NCBI RefSeq assembly: GCF_032854445.1
Contig: NC_088297.1
Location: 12,364,163 to 12,428,162 of the forward strand
Length of the DNA: 64,000 nt
Direction: 5' to 3'
From: Liolophura sinensis
Taxonomy: Eukaryota > Mollusca > Polyplacophora > Chitonida > Chitonidae
Shown here: positions 1 to 11,151 of the stretch, piece after piece
How the letters are laid out: every line of letters starts with the position of its first letter
Numbering within the stretch: the stretch's first letter is position 1
Translations under genes and position numbers: made by a program
The notes under the pieces: generated by a model
What the model saw: the letters and a program-made list of their open reading frames with translations, nothing else
Told to the model about the DNA's origin: nothing
The model's database searches: none

Positions 1-690
1 GAAGTGTAAACGTAGGTTGTTGTTGACCGCGACCGACTTGATTCGTCTGTGCCGTGGATGTTGAAGGTAAACCCGCGGGAGGGAGATTAAAATGAAATGT
101 TTGTATTGAACTGAAATAAAGAACAGTGCGTCGGAAAAAAGTAAGAGCAAAGACAAATTTGAACTTACCCAAAAACCATATCCGCGACATTGCGAGTGTC
201 CAGCCGTTCTATTTCATCCAGCAGATCTATCACCTCCGGACAACTCATTACGCTGAAAGATCAAAACTGTCGATGTTAATCACCGCATACTTATAAAAGA
301 GAAAAATTAAAAAGACCTTAAACACGTGTTAAGAAAAATATGCGTGAAGGTATTAGACCGATACAAGAGAAAACACTCGGATTCCTAACTTACCTATCAT
401 AAGCGGATGACATATCTAAGGGTCTGTCAGAAGTTTGGCATTGTATCCGTGACTCTCCCGTTGGTATTCTCAGCGGTACACCCGGCGATAGCGAAAGTAC
501 TTCCCTATTAGGACGACTTTCTCGACCGACCAGAATTGGTCCGGGTAGACCTTGGTCATGGAAAAGTCTCATTATATCCATGTCATCCATAAACCTTGTT
601 TTTAGCGCAAAAAGAAGAATAGAAAAAAATAAGCATCAGCAAAAAGAAAAAAAGAAAAACTTCAACAAAGCGATTTATTGTTATTCTTAT

Positions 691-692
<2 letters not shown>

Positions 693-777
<85 letters not shown>
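693..777. repeat. (AT)n microsatellite ending in (GT)n
   Basis: Uninterrupted AT dinucleotides followed by a short GT run, inside the third intron of the polB-1 relic. The equivalent site in copy B (32,874-32,918) is much shorter, showing length change since duplication. The Ile-Tyr reading frames here are artefacts. Confidence 0.95.
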
Positions 778-1168
778 GAGAAAATAAAGTTTAAATACAT
801 ACTCCGTTAAGGACGTGTCGTTGAAGCTGTTCTCTTCCAAAATATTCATAACTGCATCCTGGTTAGATGTTTCTTGGCCACTACAAATGTAAGCTACATA
901 TATACAATGACGGAGCTGTCAAGAATTCGCTTTCAAAACTTAAAGTGTGCATTTTTAAAAATTCTGCATTTGTAATAGAATACGGAAATAATACTAAATC
1001 ATACCCAGAATCCACGTCCATAGGATAAGCGCAATCGGTAGAAGTAGAGGGAAGGACACTTTCTATCTCGTCTAATAACGCGTTCAATTCCGGATCGTCC
1101 AACAACCTAAAGTTGACGAATATAACTTTTTTAGAAATAAGTATCAAAAATAAATATACGGATATTAC

Positions 1169-1246
<78 letters not shown>
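1169..1246. repeat. (AT)n microsatellite
   Basis: Pure AT run in the first intron of the polB-1 relic. The counterpart in copy B is 33,317-33,378 and is interrupted by a GTA. Confidence 0.95.
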
Positions 1247-1252
<6 letters not shown>

Positions 1253-1414
1253 GTATTACTTACCTAAGAAAACATGTATTGTCGTCGCATTCGACATCCA
1301 TTGGTCGGTTTTGTCCTTCCATTTTCTCGTTAATGTTCGGAATTTCCTCGACACGAAATATAAACACTACCGGAGTTTTGTTTGGTTATGGCCGTTATGT
1401 CGAAACTCCCGTAG

Positions 1415-1726
1415 GTGTCAATTGAGCTTAAGCCCTTTCTTCTTCTTTTAGGATGCGGCGAGGACCGGGGTTGGGGACATGAAAGCCGACCCTCGAGTAA
1501 CAATAGCGGACCCGTGACATATGGACTTATCGATTGGCTCGGTTTACCGGCCAAAGACGACTTCCCCCTCGCACACCAGAACGACGGAGGGCGGGGACTC
1601 GCCACAGCTGCGGGACCAAATCGATTCGATATTTCGCTCCTAGAGTTTTCGCTCAGTTTACGCACCGGAGTCAGCGTGGATGGATGTACCTTTTACAAGC
1701 GACGACCGGTTGCATTACTGTACTGA
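1415..1726 (+). CDS. Uncharacterised open frame conserved in all three block copies
   Basis: Up to 103 codons. A strong acceptor-like site (pyrimidine tract then TTTTAG at 1,446-1,451) suggests the real exon could begin at 1,452. The frame stops at 1,726, and AATAAA follows about 30 bp later. Counterparts at 33,546-33,857 (+) and 29,461-29,772 (-) stay open with a handful of amino acid changes (for example Ala to Val, Thr to Ala). The opposite strand is also largely open over this GC-rich stretch, so coding status is uncertain. I do not recognise the product. Confidence 0.25.
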   Translation: MSIELKPFLLLLGCGEDRGWGHESRPSSNNSGPVTYGLIDWLGLPAKDDFPLAHQNDGGRGLATAAGPNRFDISLLEFSLSLRTGVSVDGCTFYKRRPVALLY

Positions 1727-2159
1727 CAATCCCCGACGAATGCCGCTGATGATAATAAAGCCTTAACGTATTATACGGAAGACGAAAACTACAACACCGA
1801 ACGAGAACGCGGAATATCCGAGAAGGCCGCCCTTTCCCCGATCTAAAACTTATCAGTATATTTAATCAACTCGACAGCGTGGTTCAGGTATTTTTTTCTC
1901 TCCTTTATATCGTGCATCGTCCGTACCAGCTAATGTATTTAGTTTGTCGGTTCGTTTTAGCGGTGGAACGATAGTATTGTACGCGTAAACTTAAAACAAC
2001 TTTTTCGGTACGGTAACCCTTTATTAACTCTTATTTTAACCCTTCATTAAAAGATTTAAAAAATATGTCAGTTTTCGAGTGCGAACAACGGAAAAAAATT
2101 TTTTTTCTTCCACAATTCTTTTCTATCGGTCTATTTTCTTCATTACAACGAATACACGT

Positions 2160-2295
2160 GTCTATATCGATCCTATGGATCCAACAAACACGGCGCCATT
2201 CAATACCCATCTCTCACGTCATATACTTACACGTCGTACCACGTCAACCACGGCACACATGTTATCGATTGCGACATTTGGGGAATACCACTACT
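2160..2295 (+). repeat. 136-bp duplicated module, unit 1 (copy A)
   Basis: Begins GTCTATATCGATCC and lies about 70-200 bp upstream of the PABPC-like ATG. A second copy (2,668-2,803) follows the exon, so the exon is bracketed by direct repeats. Copy B has both (34,291-34,426 and 34,807-34,942). The genuine PABPC locus has only one (28,891-29,026, minus). Confidence 0.85.
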
Positions 2296-2353
2296 TGGGT
2301 GTGCTAAGGAAAACGTGGAAGGTCTCCTTTTTACTCGTCAAAAGTAAAGATAA

Positions 2354-2581
<228 letters not shown>

Positions 2582-2667
2582 TAGAAAATATTTATACTCG
2601 AAAATTGTCACATAATTTGACCTGAAAATTGAAATGCGCCATGCCGGAACATGAAGCTTGTCCTCGC

Positions 2668-2803
2668 GTCTATATCGATCCTATGGATCCAACAAACACG
2701 GCGCCATTCAATACCCATCTCTCACGTCATATAATTACACGTCGTACCACGTCAACCACGGCACACATGTTATCGATTGCGACATTTGGGGAATACCACT
2801 ACT
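2668..2803 (+). repeat. 136-bp duplicated module, unit 2 (copy A)
   Basis: Near-identical to 2,160-2,295. The right limit is where CTCACCCACC replaces the CTTGGGTGTG that follows unit 1. The left limit coincides with the end of homology to the genuine PABPC locus, so this junction was probably made when the block was joined to the element. Confidence 0.85.
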
Positions 2804-3725
2804 CACCCACCGTTTTTTTCCTTGGTCGACTTTATCAACGCGGATTCCTTCAAGCTGGAGTTGTTCTCTCCAGGATTGTCGCTGTTGCTTATATTCTTGA
2901 TAACTTTTTGGTTTGTGTTTTAGAGGTATTAATGATTTTTTGTGGTTTTACACTATATAAACTTCGTAAGAAGTTATAAGTTAACAGTGTTGTGTGATAA
3001 AAAAAAATTCACACAAATTCACACGAACAGAACACGAACAGTTCCTCTTATATACTAGTCACGTGGGGATTCCTGCGCGGGACGTCATTCAAGTAGTTCC
3101 CCTTTCCGCCACGACAAAAACAAACCGTTTCAGACATGCCAAGCAAAATATTATTATTATATATTTAAACTAGGGACACCTGTTGTGCCAATGTAATCTC
3201 CTCTGGTCCCGATAGGGGATAACTTTTCAGAGGGGCGCGATCTGGGAGGGAGTGTTTCAGATTAAGCTCGCCTTGTCACGGTTATTGAAGCATGGAGGAC
3301 GACGAAGTAATGATGTCATAGATCTGTCAATTTATAGCGAACCACGTAGGCCCAAACATGGCCTGACAGCAGGGCAAGCCTGTGTCATGTACGCAGTTTA
3401 TAGTCTTTATGTAGCTAGGCGAAAGCGTGTTTGACTGGCTGCAGGCACATTTCAGTAAATGGCAAAAGCTTTTTGTGATCTTTTGGCTAACGCAACGAAC
3501 TGGGTAGTGAATGAAAGAAAGCCAAACAAATTCGGCTACCGAGGCTCCCAGCCCACTCCAAGCACGCACTCCAAGCACGCACCCAGCGCGTACCAGGTAT
3601 ACATAGCCACCGAGGCTCCCAGCAGACTTCCCGCCGAGTATCCCTAAGACGCCCCACCACCCTTACCGGCCTGGTCAGTTATGGCAGACATTGCCCGCCC
3701 CCTCCTCCCCGCTCGACCAGAGTTC
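2804..3725. other. Left flank of the Polinton-like element, copy A, with possible small-gene relic
   Basis: No intact gene. From about 3,291 (+) one frame begins MEDDEVMMS and, after several in-frame stops, contains a W/F-rich stretch (FDWLQAHFSKWQKLFVIFW) followed by a Pro/Ser/Thr-rich tail near 3,540-3,650. The equivalent lies at 35,432-35,790. It looks like a decayed small element gene, but I cannot name it. Confidence 0.3.
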
Positions 3726-3847
3726 TATTTCACGGCATAAAGGCTCTGTAAAGGATTTCCAGGCAGACCTGCTGGATGGGCTGAACATGGCTCCGAACTA
3801 CTTCCGAAGTTCTTTTAGAGATAGCCTATACCTTAGGTATACCGAAG
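3726..3847 (+). repeat. ~122-bp dispersed repeat, copy A unit 1
   Basis: Runs from TATTTCACGG to a terminal near-palindrome (TATACCT-T-AGGTATA) followed by CCGAAG. It recurs at 4,877-4,998, 35,867-35,988 and 37,018-37,139 and is probably a small non-autonomous insertion. Confidence 0.7.
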
Positions 3848-4664
3848 CACAATGAGAGGTAAGGATACATGCAAGTGGCTGAAGTGTGGCTCTTTCGATC
3901 TCTGTGGTCAGAGCTGTGAAAAAGATTAGTGCAAGGTGCACCTCGCCAGGTGCCAAGGAAAAGTCCTGGTACACAGCCATGTAAAGTGTGTGGAATAGGT
4001 GTTAACACGAGTATCAGCTCTGCCAAGCATGTGGGTACCACTGCTACGTGTATATAGTGAGTCACCCTGGCACACTAACCTTGCAAAACGAACTCCCGGT
4101 TAGAGAGACTGCAATTCATATACTGGTTTTCAGGTCAGACAATGTGTACACAACGAGTGTAGTATTAGTGCTATAATTATGTGTTCCATTGAAGCCCGTA
4201 AAGCACAAACAACAAACCTTTACAGAATATTGCATCAGCTGACCTTGTCGGTGTCTTGTTTACAAGCTGACCAAAAAGTTTATAGCTGACAGCATGACAC
4301 ATTTCTGACCCTGTCGTCACCCAGATTTCTCAAAGGTGAAGTGACTCGTAGTACATGGCTGAGGCAGAATGTAATCATGACGTAGTGATAGCACATGTCG
4401 GAACCAGGAAGTAAACACAACATAGCAGTATGGTGGCCCGAAGGGGCCATACAAAAAGTTGCTGCCCCTGAGAAATTGGTAGGAATACCACTGAAGACAG
4501 TGTGGTTATGGAATAACAATATGCTGACGTGGGTCATCATTTTCTGCTGACCCAGGCTCCGTTGAGCTGTGATGGAGTCCTAGCATGTTTTCCGGGTGGA
4601 GTATAGGGTGGAGGGGTGTATAGTGACAGGGCGGTGTTAATTACACAACAACTTAGCCTACCCA
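3848..4664. other. Unassigned part of the element
   Basis: No recognisable gene. Short open frames on the minus strand (3,826-4,065 and 4,280-4,540) are present in both copies, but with no family features that I can recognise. Confidence 0.4.
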
Positions 4665-5432
4665 CTAGGACGCGGACGGGTGTTTTTTAAGCTCCACGCG
4701 TTCCAACTCCCGACCACGCACCAGAAGTTCTTCTTTCACGTTTTTGTCGATCTGTACTAAGCTTAACGATTTCTGGCTGCGCGTGCGTCACGCCTGTTTG
4801 AGGTCACGGTAGTTGGTCATCTCCGAAACGATTTGACTGAATTCCGTGTCCGAAACTGAGTCGTCAACTAGACTCCTATTTCACGCCACCAATTCTCTGA
4901 ACAGGGTTTCCAGACAGACCTGTTGAATCGGCTGAAAACGGCTCCGAACTACGTCCGAAGTTCTATAAAAGATAGCCTATACCTTAGGTATACCGAAGGA
5001 AACATGCACGTGGATGTTGTTCAGCTTGGCATCAGCCAATATACAGATCGCGTTGTGCTTATTCGTCTTCACTATTAGCTGACGGCTAACGTACTTCCCA
5101 GCGACGCTACACAAACCGCATCCGAGCGCAGTCGCCTCCATTGCCAAGACAGCAGGCGCCGCGACCACCGTAGAGAGTGGACCCACGCCCGCCACTCCCA
5201 GGGCGAAAGATCCAACCATCATAGCCGAATCAAAAGCGTCCGCAACATTCACACGACGGCGCTACTTGGCCTCTCTCTCTGTCTCCACATCTATCGCGTA
5301 CATGGTATTTAACAACACAGATGGCGCTGGTTGCCGAGTGTTACCGTCTATCTTATAGACAGCTTTTATACAGACCAGCATGTCATGTGTAACATCATAG
5401 ATGGCGCCTCTTGTAGTATCACATGCTTACAT
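4665..5432 (-). pseudogene. Hydrophobic-core, coiled-coil element protein (copy A)
   Basis: Read on the minus strand: a polar N-terminus, a ~40-residue Ala/Gly/Val-rich hydrophobic core (AMMVGSFALGVAGVGPLSTV...), a KHNAICILADAKLN motif and then, after an inserted 122-bp repeat, a coiled-coil tail ending in a run of Lys/Glu. I recognise the architecture as a recurrent uncharacterised protein of invertebrate Polinton-like elements; it may be a membrane-active minor virion protein (inference). Lesions: TAA at codon 2, TAG before the core, the insertion and a TGA in the tail. Confidence 0.6.
4877..4998 (+). repeat. ~122-bp dispersed repeat, copy A unit 2 (interrupts a gene)
   Basis: Same unit as 3,726-3,847, about 80% identical. 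It sits inside the hydrophobic-core gene: the frame to its right (minus-strand upstream) ends in HVHVS and the coiled-coil frame resumes to its left with LVDDSVSDTEF. Confidence 0.7.
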
Positions 5433-5488
5433 ATTAACAGGAAAAACTTAATCGTCCGTTACTTTTGAATCACAATCTGTTCCCTTAA

Positions 5489-5915
5489 GGTCTGAAACGC
5501 TCGTCATTTTCGAACTGTTTCTAATACCGCTTAACCTGGCGATAGGGGCCGCAAAGGCAGCCATGCTCATTACATCTGCATGATGCCTTTATGAACAGTT
5601 GCAATCAAAGCGCGACTGAGATACCTTGTTTAATTGTTATTTGACCTGGAACTCATTCATGGACTACGAATTTGAACTTTGATATGGAATTCATGCCTGG
5701 AATATCTACAGTCTGCCTGGCGTCATTGAAAACTGATGATCGCTTCTCTCTTGTGTGTTACCGGCTTTATTTCCTGTTTGTATAATTTCTTACACACCTT
5801 TGTCTTTGGGAGCTAGTGTTAAACATTGTTTTGGAAATGGATCTTGCGATTATCGACTTGGAACGCCCTTTACGGACTGCGAATGGTATACGAATGTCGG
5901 ACATGACGCTTATAT
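5489..5915 (+). repeat. ~425-bp direct repeat, left unit (copy A)
   Basis: Matches 12,312-12,735 in the same orientation with roughly 90% identity. Both units contain the string starting GGTCTG(A/T)AACGCTCGTC and end around GACGCTTATAT. The two units bracket the block of structural-type genes. Confidence 0.85.
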
Positions 5916-6921
5916 CCAACTGCTTCTGTATAAGGTCAATATACCGCAGGCGATGGGCCGCAGATGCAACCACACTCCCTGTCGGAGCTGTCGGTGTCAA
6001 GGAGTCCTCATCCACGATCACTGGCTACAGGCCCATAGTGCATATTATAGATTGTCGGGGATTATGTTCAAATCACCTTCATGCTCACCTACCCTCAAAC
6101 GCCGCAGTCTGATAGCATTTTCCAGATAGATCGTTGCCGCATCCATCCCATCAGCTGTGATGATTCCGACTTTTTCCAGAGTCTCTCCAGGACTGGTTTT
6201 CCCTGCGGCGGAGTTTTCACAATTATCCTGACGGCCTTATAATTGTGTTCTCCCGGCCTTTTAATCTTTAAACCGGGAAACACGAAGACGGCGCGATCGG
6301 CCTCCACGTCTGAACCTAGATTTGTAACGCTGATAGTCCCCGGGGGAATTTTTATCATGGGCGGGAAATCAGTGAGCGTGTTAAGACGCACGATGTCCAC
6401 ACCCGTCCCCGCAGCTAGTGTGAAGTGAACTCCTCTTTCAATAGCCTCTAGACAGATGTAGTCCGGCATACAGCCCCGAAAGCCCCGCCGCAGTTCATGA
6501 CCTTCTTCACCTCCGGTCCGGTTACTTGGACGAATTTCGGGGTCACTTCATCAATCAACCAATCAGGGTCGCGGGTCCTGGTAATAGCCGAGCGGCCGTC
6601 AAAGAGGACTAAGGAGAGCTTTTGTTGTCCGGGTGCCTGAGAAGGTGATTTGCGCTCCTCTCTGGCTGAGACGTCTTGAAGGGAATCGAACGTTTCAGGT
6701 TCTGACTGCATCCCCCCAACTGAAATCTTTTTTTCGGGTATGAAAGCCGCCTTCAAACTGGAAGGCGTAGAATTTTGACCTTCCTGACCCTGGAGCCCGA
6801 AGTCCGAGACGTCAGCCAAGTTAGACAATGCTAAACATGTAGAACGAGGGCCGGTTGCGTCCACCATTGCAATGAGGTTATGGCATGATGTGTAATGTTG
6901 CGCTAAGGTAGCTGGTATCAA
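5767..6921 (-). pseudogene. Element structural-type protein gene (copy A)
   Basis: A long minus-strand gene broken into frames 6,921-6,448, 6,469-6,095 and 6,021-5,767. Recognisable stretches are a Ser/Pro-rich N-terminal region, VLFDGRSAITRTRDPDWLI, VTGPEVKKVMNCGGAFGAV, then FTLAAGTG and VFVFPGLKIKRPGE, and an Ala-rich C-terminus overlapping the 425-bp repeat. The frame changes around 6,465 and 6,175 are disabling. I recognise the set as a conserved uncharacterised protein of Polinton-like elements, probably a virion component. Copy B equivalent: 37,904-39,058. Confidence 0.55.
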
Positions 6922-7533
6922 TATTCCGACGGGATGCGTCTAAAAGCCCCAGCGTCAGGTGTGTTACATAACCAAGTGAAAGGGTGTGTACAGTGGACTG
7001 GAGAAAGACGCCGTCTTGCCAATATTCATCCCTTCGCCCGTTTCTGGAACAGACCGAAGGACTGTACAACCGCGACTACTAGCCGAGCATATCAGCATAT
7101 TCTTTGAACAGCTCACTTCAGCCAAATGCACGTAGATCTCCCTATGAGGGACCAGAGAAGGAAGCCTATAGCCCTCAGAAATCGCATTGATGGGCCCGTC
7201 CGAGAATCCCAAGCTTAGAGCATGTTCTTGCAGCAGAATGAAGGTGTGTTCACAAAGATCGAGCACTAAGCGACCCTTGGCTTCATGTATTCTCAGCAAG
7301 ACATCCCGCTGGTGAAATACTTCCTTGTCAAGCGGGCAGACATTATAGTATCTTTTTGACACCTCAGTGCGCTCGCCATGCAGTATGAAGCTCATCCCGG
7401 TGTAAATCTTCGACCATGCGTGGTAAAACGTGATCTCAAGAAGTACCACCTTTAGACTGCGATCGCGTTTGTCTAGCCTGTGCGGCAGCTGGACTGCGCT
7501 GCCGTTTTAAACTTCAGAGAATCTGACAAACAT
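6878..7533 (-). pseudogene. Element virion-type protein with beta-rich C-terminus (copy A only)
   Basis: Starts at an ATG at 7,533, hits a TAA at codon 9, stays open from about 7,507 to 6,964, and then needs a frameshift to reach the conserved end HLTLGLLDASRRNID...LSATLHI at 6,878. Motifs such as LLEITFYHAW and VHLAEVSCS suggest a beta-sandwich virion protein of the penton/fibre kind found in Polinton-like elements, but this is inference. Copy B has lost almost all of it in a deletion, keeping only a short C-terminal stub near 39,060-39,095. Confidence 0.5.
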
Positions 7534-7560
7534 GTTTAGCGTATACAGCTTTGCGGCACA

Positions 7561-8459
7561 ATGAACAGAACGGCCTTCAGCTTCAATAGAGAGGTTACTT
7601 ACAAGGCCGGCTCATCACATAGCATCCAAACCGACGTAGATCATCTGACACGTCTTGACAACTACGTGAGCGAGGGCAAGGCCTTCCATGCCCATCTGGC
7701 AGATGTTCCAGATGTACCGCTTACACACAGTAATCAGCAATTCCATTATTCAGGCCTTGAATACCAACCCAATGTAGTTTTAGCAGAACCAGATGAACTT
7801 TGCGGTCTGGTGCGCAGTTACGGGATGTGGTGTGTCCGCTAAACATCATCTTCTCTCTCGATCCCCGAATGAAGGCCCTACTCTCATTCCACGTCTACTA
7901 CCAGGTCCGACGGATCTTGGAAGAGATAAAAGCCCCCCTACCCCCCGACAGAGCTTGGGACGCGTTCGACAACCCACTTGACAGGATGGCCTATTGAAAA
8001 CTGTTCGGCGAGTTCTTCGTCTCTATTCGACTTCGACATACAGAGTGGAGACGGGGTGGCGTAAATCACGGTCTCGGGGTAGCTTATTATTACTGGACCA
8101 ACAAAGGATACCACCCTATAGGTGACGGAACCTTCGATCCGAGCAGGATGTCGTTCCCTAGAAAACACGACGTTCTGCATGTAAACTACAAAGAACAGGA
8201 CGGTGTGGACGCCTGGGCATCGTTCATTCTCGACACATCCTTGGGGTTCACTCAACCGGGCGTAGAACGCCTAGACGATTCCATCGAGGCGCAAACAAGG
8301 ACGCGAATTCTTGCGACAGGGACGGCGTTAGAAGCAGAGAAGCAGTTTCTTACCAACATCGAAGATGCCATTTCCTCCCCGGTCGACCTATTGTTCGCTG
8401 TCAACGCGACATTCTTTTCTCGTCGTTGCCGCGGCCGGTCAGAAGCAAGGCGCCAATGA
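7561..8459 (+). pseudogene. Conserved element protein (copy A)
   Basis: Plus-strand gene starting MNRTAFSFNREV. The frame runs to about 7,780, shifts (continuing as MNFAVWCAVTGCGV), shifts again into MKALLSFHVYYQVRRIL, meets TGA at 7,995-7,997 and goes on through VAYYYWTNKGYHPI and DDSIEAQTRTRILATGTALEAEKQF. The AQTRTRILATGTAL and NIEDAISSPVDL segments are hallmarks of an uncharacterised family in cnidarian, fish and mollusc Polinton-like elements. Divergently transcribed from the gene at 6,878-7,533. Confidence 0.6.
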
Positions 8460-8712
8460 GGGTGTGGACGTCAAAATGCCACCTTTTCTGCAGTCCCATG
8501 GGAGCGAAGAACGTGGGATTGCAAAACCAAAAGAAAATGACCCCAGCCCACCGTGCGTGGACCACAAACCGTACCCACGGTACAAACACAACAGCTAGTA
8601 GGCTCACGAGGCGACCCATTCCCGTGCGCCGTACAACGATGATGCGGAGAAGACAGCTCTCGTGGTAGCCGGGGTTGCTATTGGGTTACTGCTGTTGTGG
8701 TCTCTACATTAG
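8365..8712 (+). pseudogene. Small C-terminally membrane-anchored element protein (copy A)
   Basis: One frame runs through a Pro-rich soluble part (SPPCVDHKPYPRYKHNS), meets two consecutive TAG codons at 8,596-8,601, and continues to a clear C-terminal transmembrane helix (ALVVAGVAIGLLLLWSLH) ending at TAG 8,710-8,712. Copy B has the same frame and the same double stop at 39,530-39,535, so the lesion predates the duplication. It overlaps the 3' end of the opposite-strand gene by a few bases. Confidence 0.5.
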
Positions 8713-9727
8713 CCAGCCTCGTACGGCCACGAGCAACAGGCCGCCAACAGCAATGACCAGAGCCCGGACATTCTCGGCCAGCCATCCAGCTGTTTCGGCG
8801 AAAAGGTTCAGCAACCATGACAGAATACTGACGATCACAGGTAGCGCTGCACTCGCTTTCCCAACCAGCTTACCAAGGGCGCGCCCGAGGGACTGGAAAT
8901 GCTTTTTCACCCACTCTTTGAGACCGCCCCTGTCGGCTGGTTTAGGAGGTGGCGTTGGAGAAGGCGCAGCGCCCTAGGTGAGCGCTAACACCAATGTGGA
9001 GATCGTCATTCCAAGGGCCGTGAGGATGGAGACGATAGTGATCCCTTGCTCCCGGAAACGTGTGCCCATGCGCTCAGCCAGCGTGGTGTCGTCGTGTAGG
9101 ATGCGATTTATGGTCTCCCTGATGCGGGTTATTTGAGACCACAGAGCTCATCCTCGAGGTTACGTAGCCGTTCTGCGACACGGCGCCAGGAGAATTCATC
9201 CTCAGCCTCCTCCAGTTTCCGTTTTTCCTGGCGATGTCTTCGTCGACGGCAGACAGCTTGGCGAGGTTATTCGTGAGTTCGCATGGGATAGCCTGCAATG
9301 CCATGTCCAGCCTCCAAATTTCTCGGAGTTTCAGCGGTGTGTTGTGCGTCGTTTTAAGGGCCTGCTCAATGTCGCTATCCGTGAGGCTTGTTTTCATTTT
9401 GTGGACAGCATCAGAAGCATCTTTCGCTGTTTGTTTTGAATCTTTCAGCTCATGGGTATCTACCGTGGCGACCGCGGCATCCAGCTTATCATCTGTTGAC
9501 TGCAGGGTTGTACGATCAGTTTTCGACAAGGCTGTGCGTCCCCGCTTCCAGTCGACAGAGCCAAGATTATCCCTAATAGCACCCATCTCACCGCGCTGGC
9601 TGGCTATTGTGGAAAGTGCCAAAGGCTTACCAGTACGTCTGCCGACGATGTCCAAATTTGGATAGGCCATGCGCCGCAGATGACCGCTTTTCTGATCAAC
9701 CTGGAATTTTGTGTAATCCCACCCCAA
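8704..9727 (-). pseudogene. Coiled-coil protein with C-terminal membrane helices (copy A)
   Basis: N-terminal ~200 codons (9,727 to ~9,130) are charged and coiled-coil-like. After a frameshift near 9,130 the reading continues through TRIRETINRIL, a hydrophobic stretch (ITIVSILTALGMTISTLVLAL), an in-frame TAG at about 8,973, a Pro-rich linker, and a final hydrophobic domain (8,910-8,704: LPVIVSILSWLLNL, LVIAVGGLLLVAVRGW). It is probably one original ~340-residue protein. The same TAG is present in copy B (39,638-40,661). Likely a membrane-interacting virion protein; function unproven. Confidence 0.55.
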
Positions 9728-9878
9728 AGCAAGAGTGAGCCCCCCTCCTCTGCCAATGCGTTATAATAATAGTCTAGGGCCGTTTGAGTCAGATCTCGTT
9801 AATTACTCGCCCTATTTCGGGTTTTATCCCGTGGTGTTGCTGTATCGACACCAAGAAGGGTAGACACTGTTTCAGGCG

Positions 9879-11151
9879 GTGCGTCATGATCATGATCAGC
9901 GGCCTCACTCCGATTGTCGAAATCGTCAAAGTCGGTCATTTTCTGTGTTAGACATAGGCCTGGAGGCCCAACCCTTTCAGAAGACTCCGCGATCCTTTAG
10001 CTGTGAAAGGATTACAGCAGTGCGTGGTCGTCACAAACAAACCGAACACGAGCAACTTTTCGTCCGCTTCCCCAACCTCGGCCAACATGACGTCATTGTC
10101 CTCGGTATTGCGCGTCTGGCCTTCACGATAAGGCCAATTTCGTCCCACCCAAACGTCACCGTGTTCGATAACCTTTGACGCGCAATAGTCAAGACGACCA
10201 CGATCAAAGTCAGCAGAAATGAGGTCATGTCAATCGACAACTCCGATGTGTTCCATTGGCTGACCAGAAACGAACGGCAGAATGCGGCTTGTCAAGGCAT
10301 TGGTAGTGGAAACATGCTCAAACATCGCCTCAAAGCGGAAGACGCGGAGGATGATCCTGGAGACAAAGCCATCGCTCGGGCATATTGCAACCGGCTCCAC
10401 ATCCCATTGGATTTCGAGCTTCTCAAGAGCCATATGCTCTTCTGTCAGAGTGCTTTGGCCGACCGACTCGAGACCAACTGACGTTCAACGATTACGACTG
10501 GGTTCTGTAGACGACGGTATCAGTCTGGAGTTCGATACGGTCACCTAACCGGAGCTGGTTAGACATATCCGCAACTAGTTTGTCGGGTGCGTCTCCGTAC
10601 TATATGATCGCGTTCTCCGACTCCGGAAGCTGGTGAAAGACAAGTCCGACGGGCTCTGGAACATAAACCTGAATGCGCCAGCCACATCGCTAAAGGGTGT
10701 CTTGATGCTGTTTTAGACTCCAGAAGCATGGCGGAACTGGAGATCTGAATACTTTTACAACCCGAAGATCACCAAGGTAGAGGTCCCCAATCAGCTGTAC
10801 AGCCAGAAAATGCGGGAATACCAGCAATGGGAAGTGATCAGGAAGTTCTTCAGCTCACGCACTAAAAAACGGGACCCAGAGGTGGCCAGGGTCGTAAAAG
10901 ACTTAGGCCTAGCAGATGTCTCTCTGGGAGAGTTCTTAAGGTCAATGTACGCTTTCTGGCCTGACTTAAGGACAGCCGATGACGACCAGCTGCATGGCAG
11001 TGGGAGGCGCGTGGAGAACGCCAACGAAGGGATCACTGATCAGATCAGAAAAGAGGCCTAGTCAGCGGCGGTATTGAACGTGTATCTCTATGTGATCATG
11101 GACGCTCAGCTTCACATCGAAAATGGCAGGTTCGTCAGCGCGCTGTATTGA
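9879..11151 (+). pseudogene. Probable major-capsid-type protein of the element (copy A)
   Basis: Successive frames 9,879-10,178, 10,227-10,481 and 10,620-11,061 plus the end at 11,151 read as one protein interrupted by at least three frameshifts or stops. Recognisable segments are LFVRFPNLGQHDVIV, WLTRNERQ, LKHRLKAEDAED, SGRRVENANEGIT, and the C-terminus VYLYVIMDAQLHIENG. Size (~420 codons) and its place just upstream of the packaging ATPase fit a jelly-roll capsid protein. The capsid assignment is inference from context and remembered family membership, not from a structural match. Confidence 0.5.

Larger units (their letters stand above)
1..1322 (-). pseudogene. polB-1 5' exons, copy A (partial, protein-primed type B DNA polymerase)
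   Basis: Same exon series as the copy at 32,256-33,453. Exon 1 starts at the ATG at 1322 and ends at 1264 before GTAAGT. Later exons follow down to the window edge, where the large exon begins. Two lesions are specific to this copy: a one-base deletion in the fifth small exon (around 257-260) shifts the frame, and a ~19 bp deletion near position 82 removes the splice acceptor of the large exon. It is therefore a dead copy. The polymerase core would lie left of the window. Confidence 0.7.

Noticed and set aside
580-849. Ile-Tyr repeat proteins on both strands
   Set aside because: Translation of an (AT)n microsatellite inside a polB-1 intron.
1113-1451. 112-codon plus-strand frame containing Ile-Tyr repeats
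   Set aside because: Reads through an intronic AT run and the antisense of polB-1 exon 1.
6463-6760. Terminal inverted repeats typical of an intact Polinton
   Set aside because: I looked for long inverted repeats at the outer ends of the two elements and found none; the only inverted repeats in the window are the PABPC blocks around polB-1.
9234-9665. 143-codon plus-strand frame (and the copy at 40,168-40,599)
   Set aside because: Antisense of the coiled-coil element gene, which has the better composition and a recognisable continuation.
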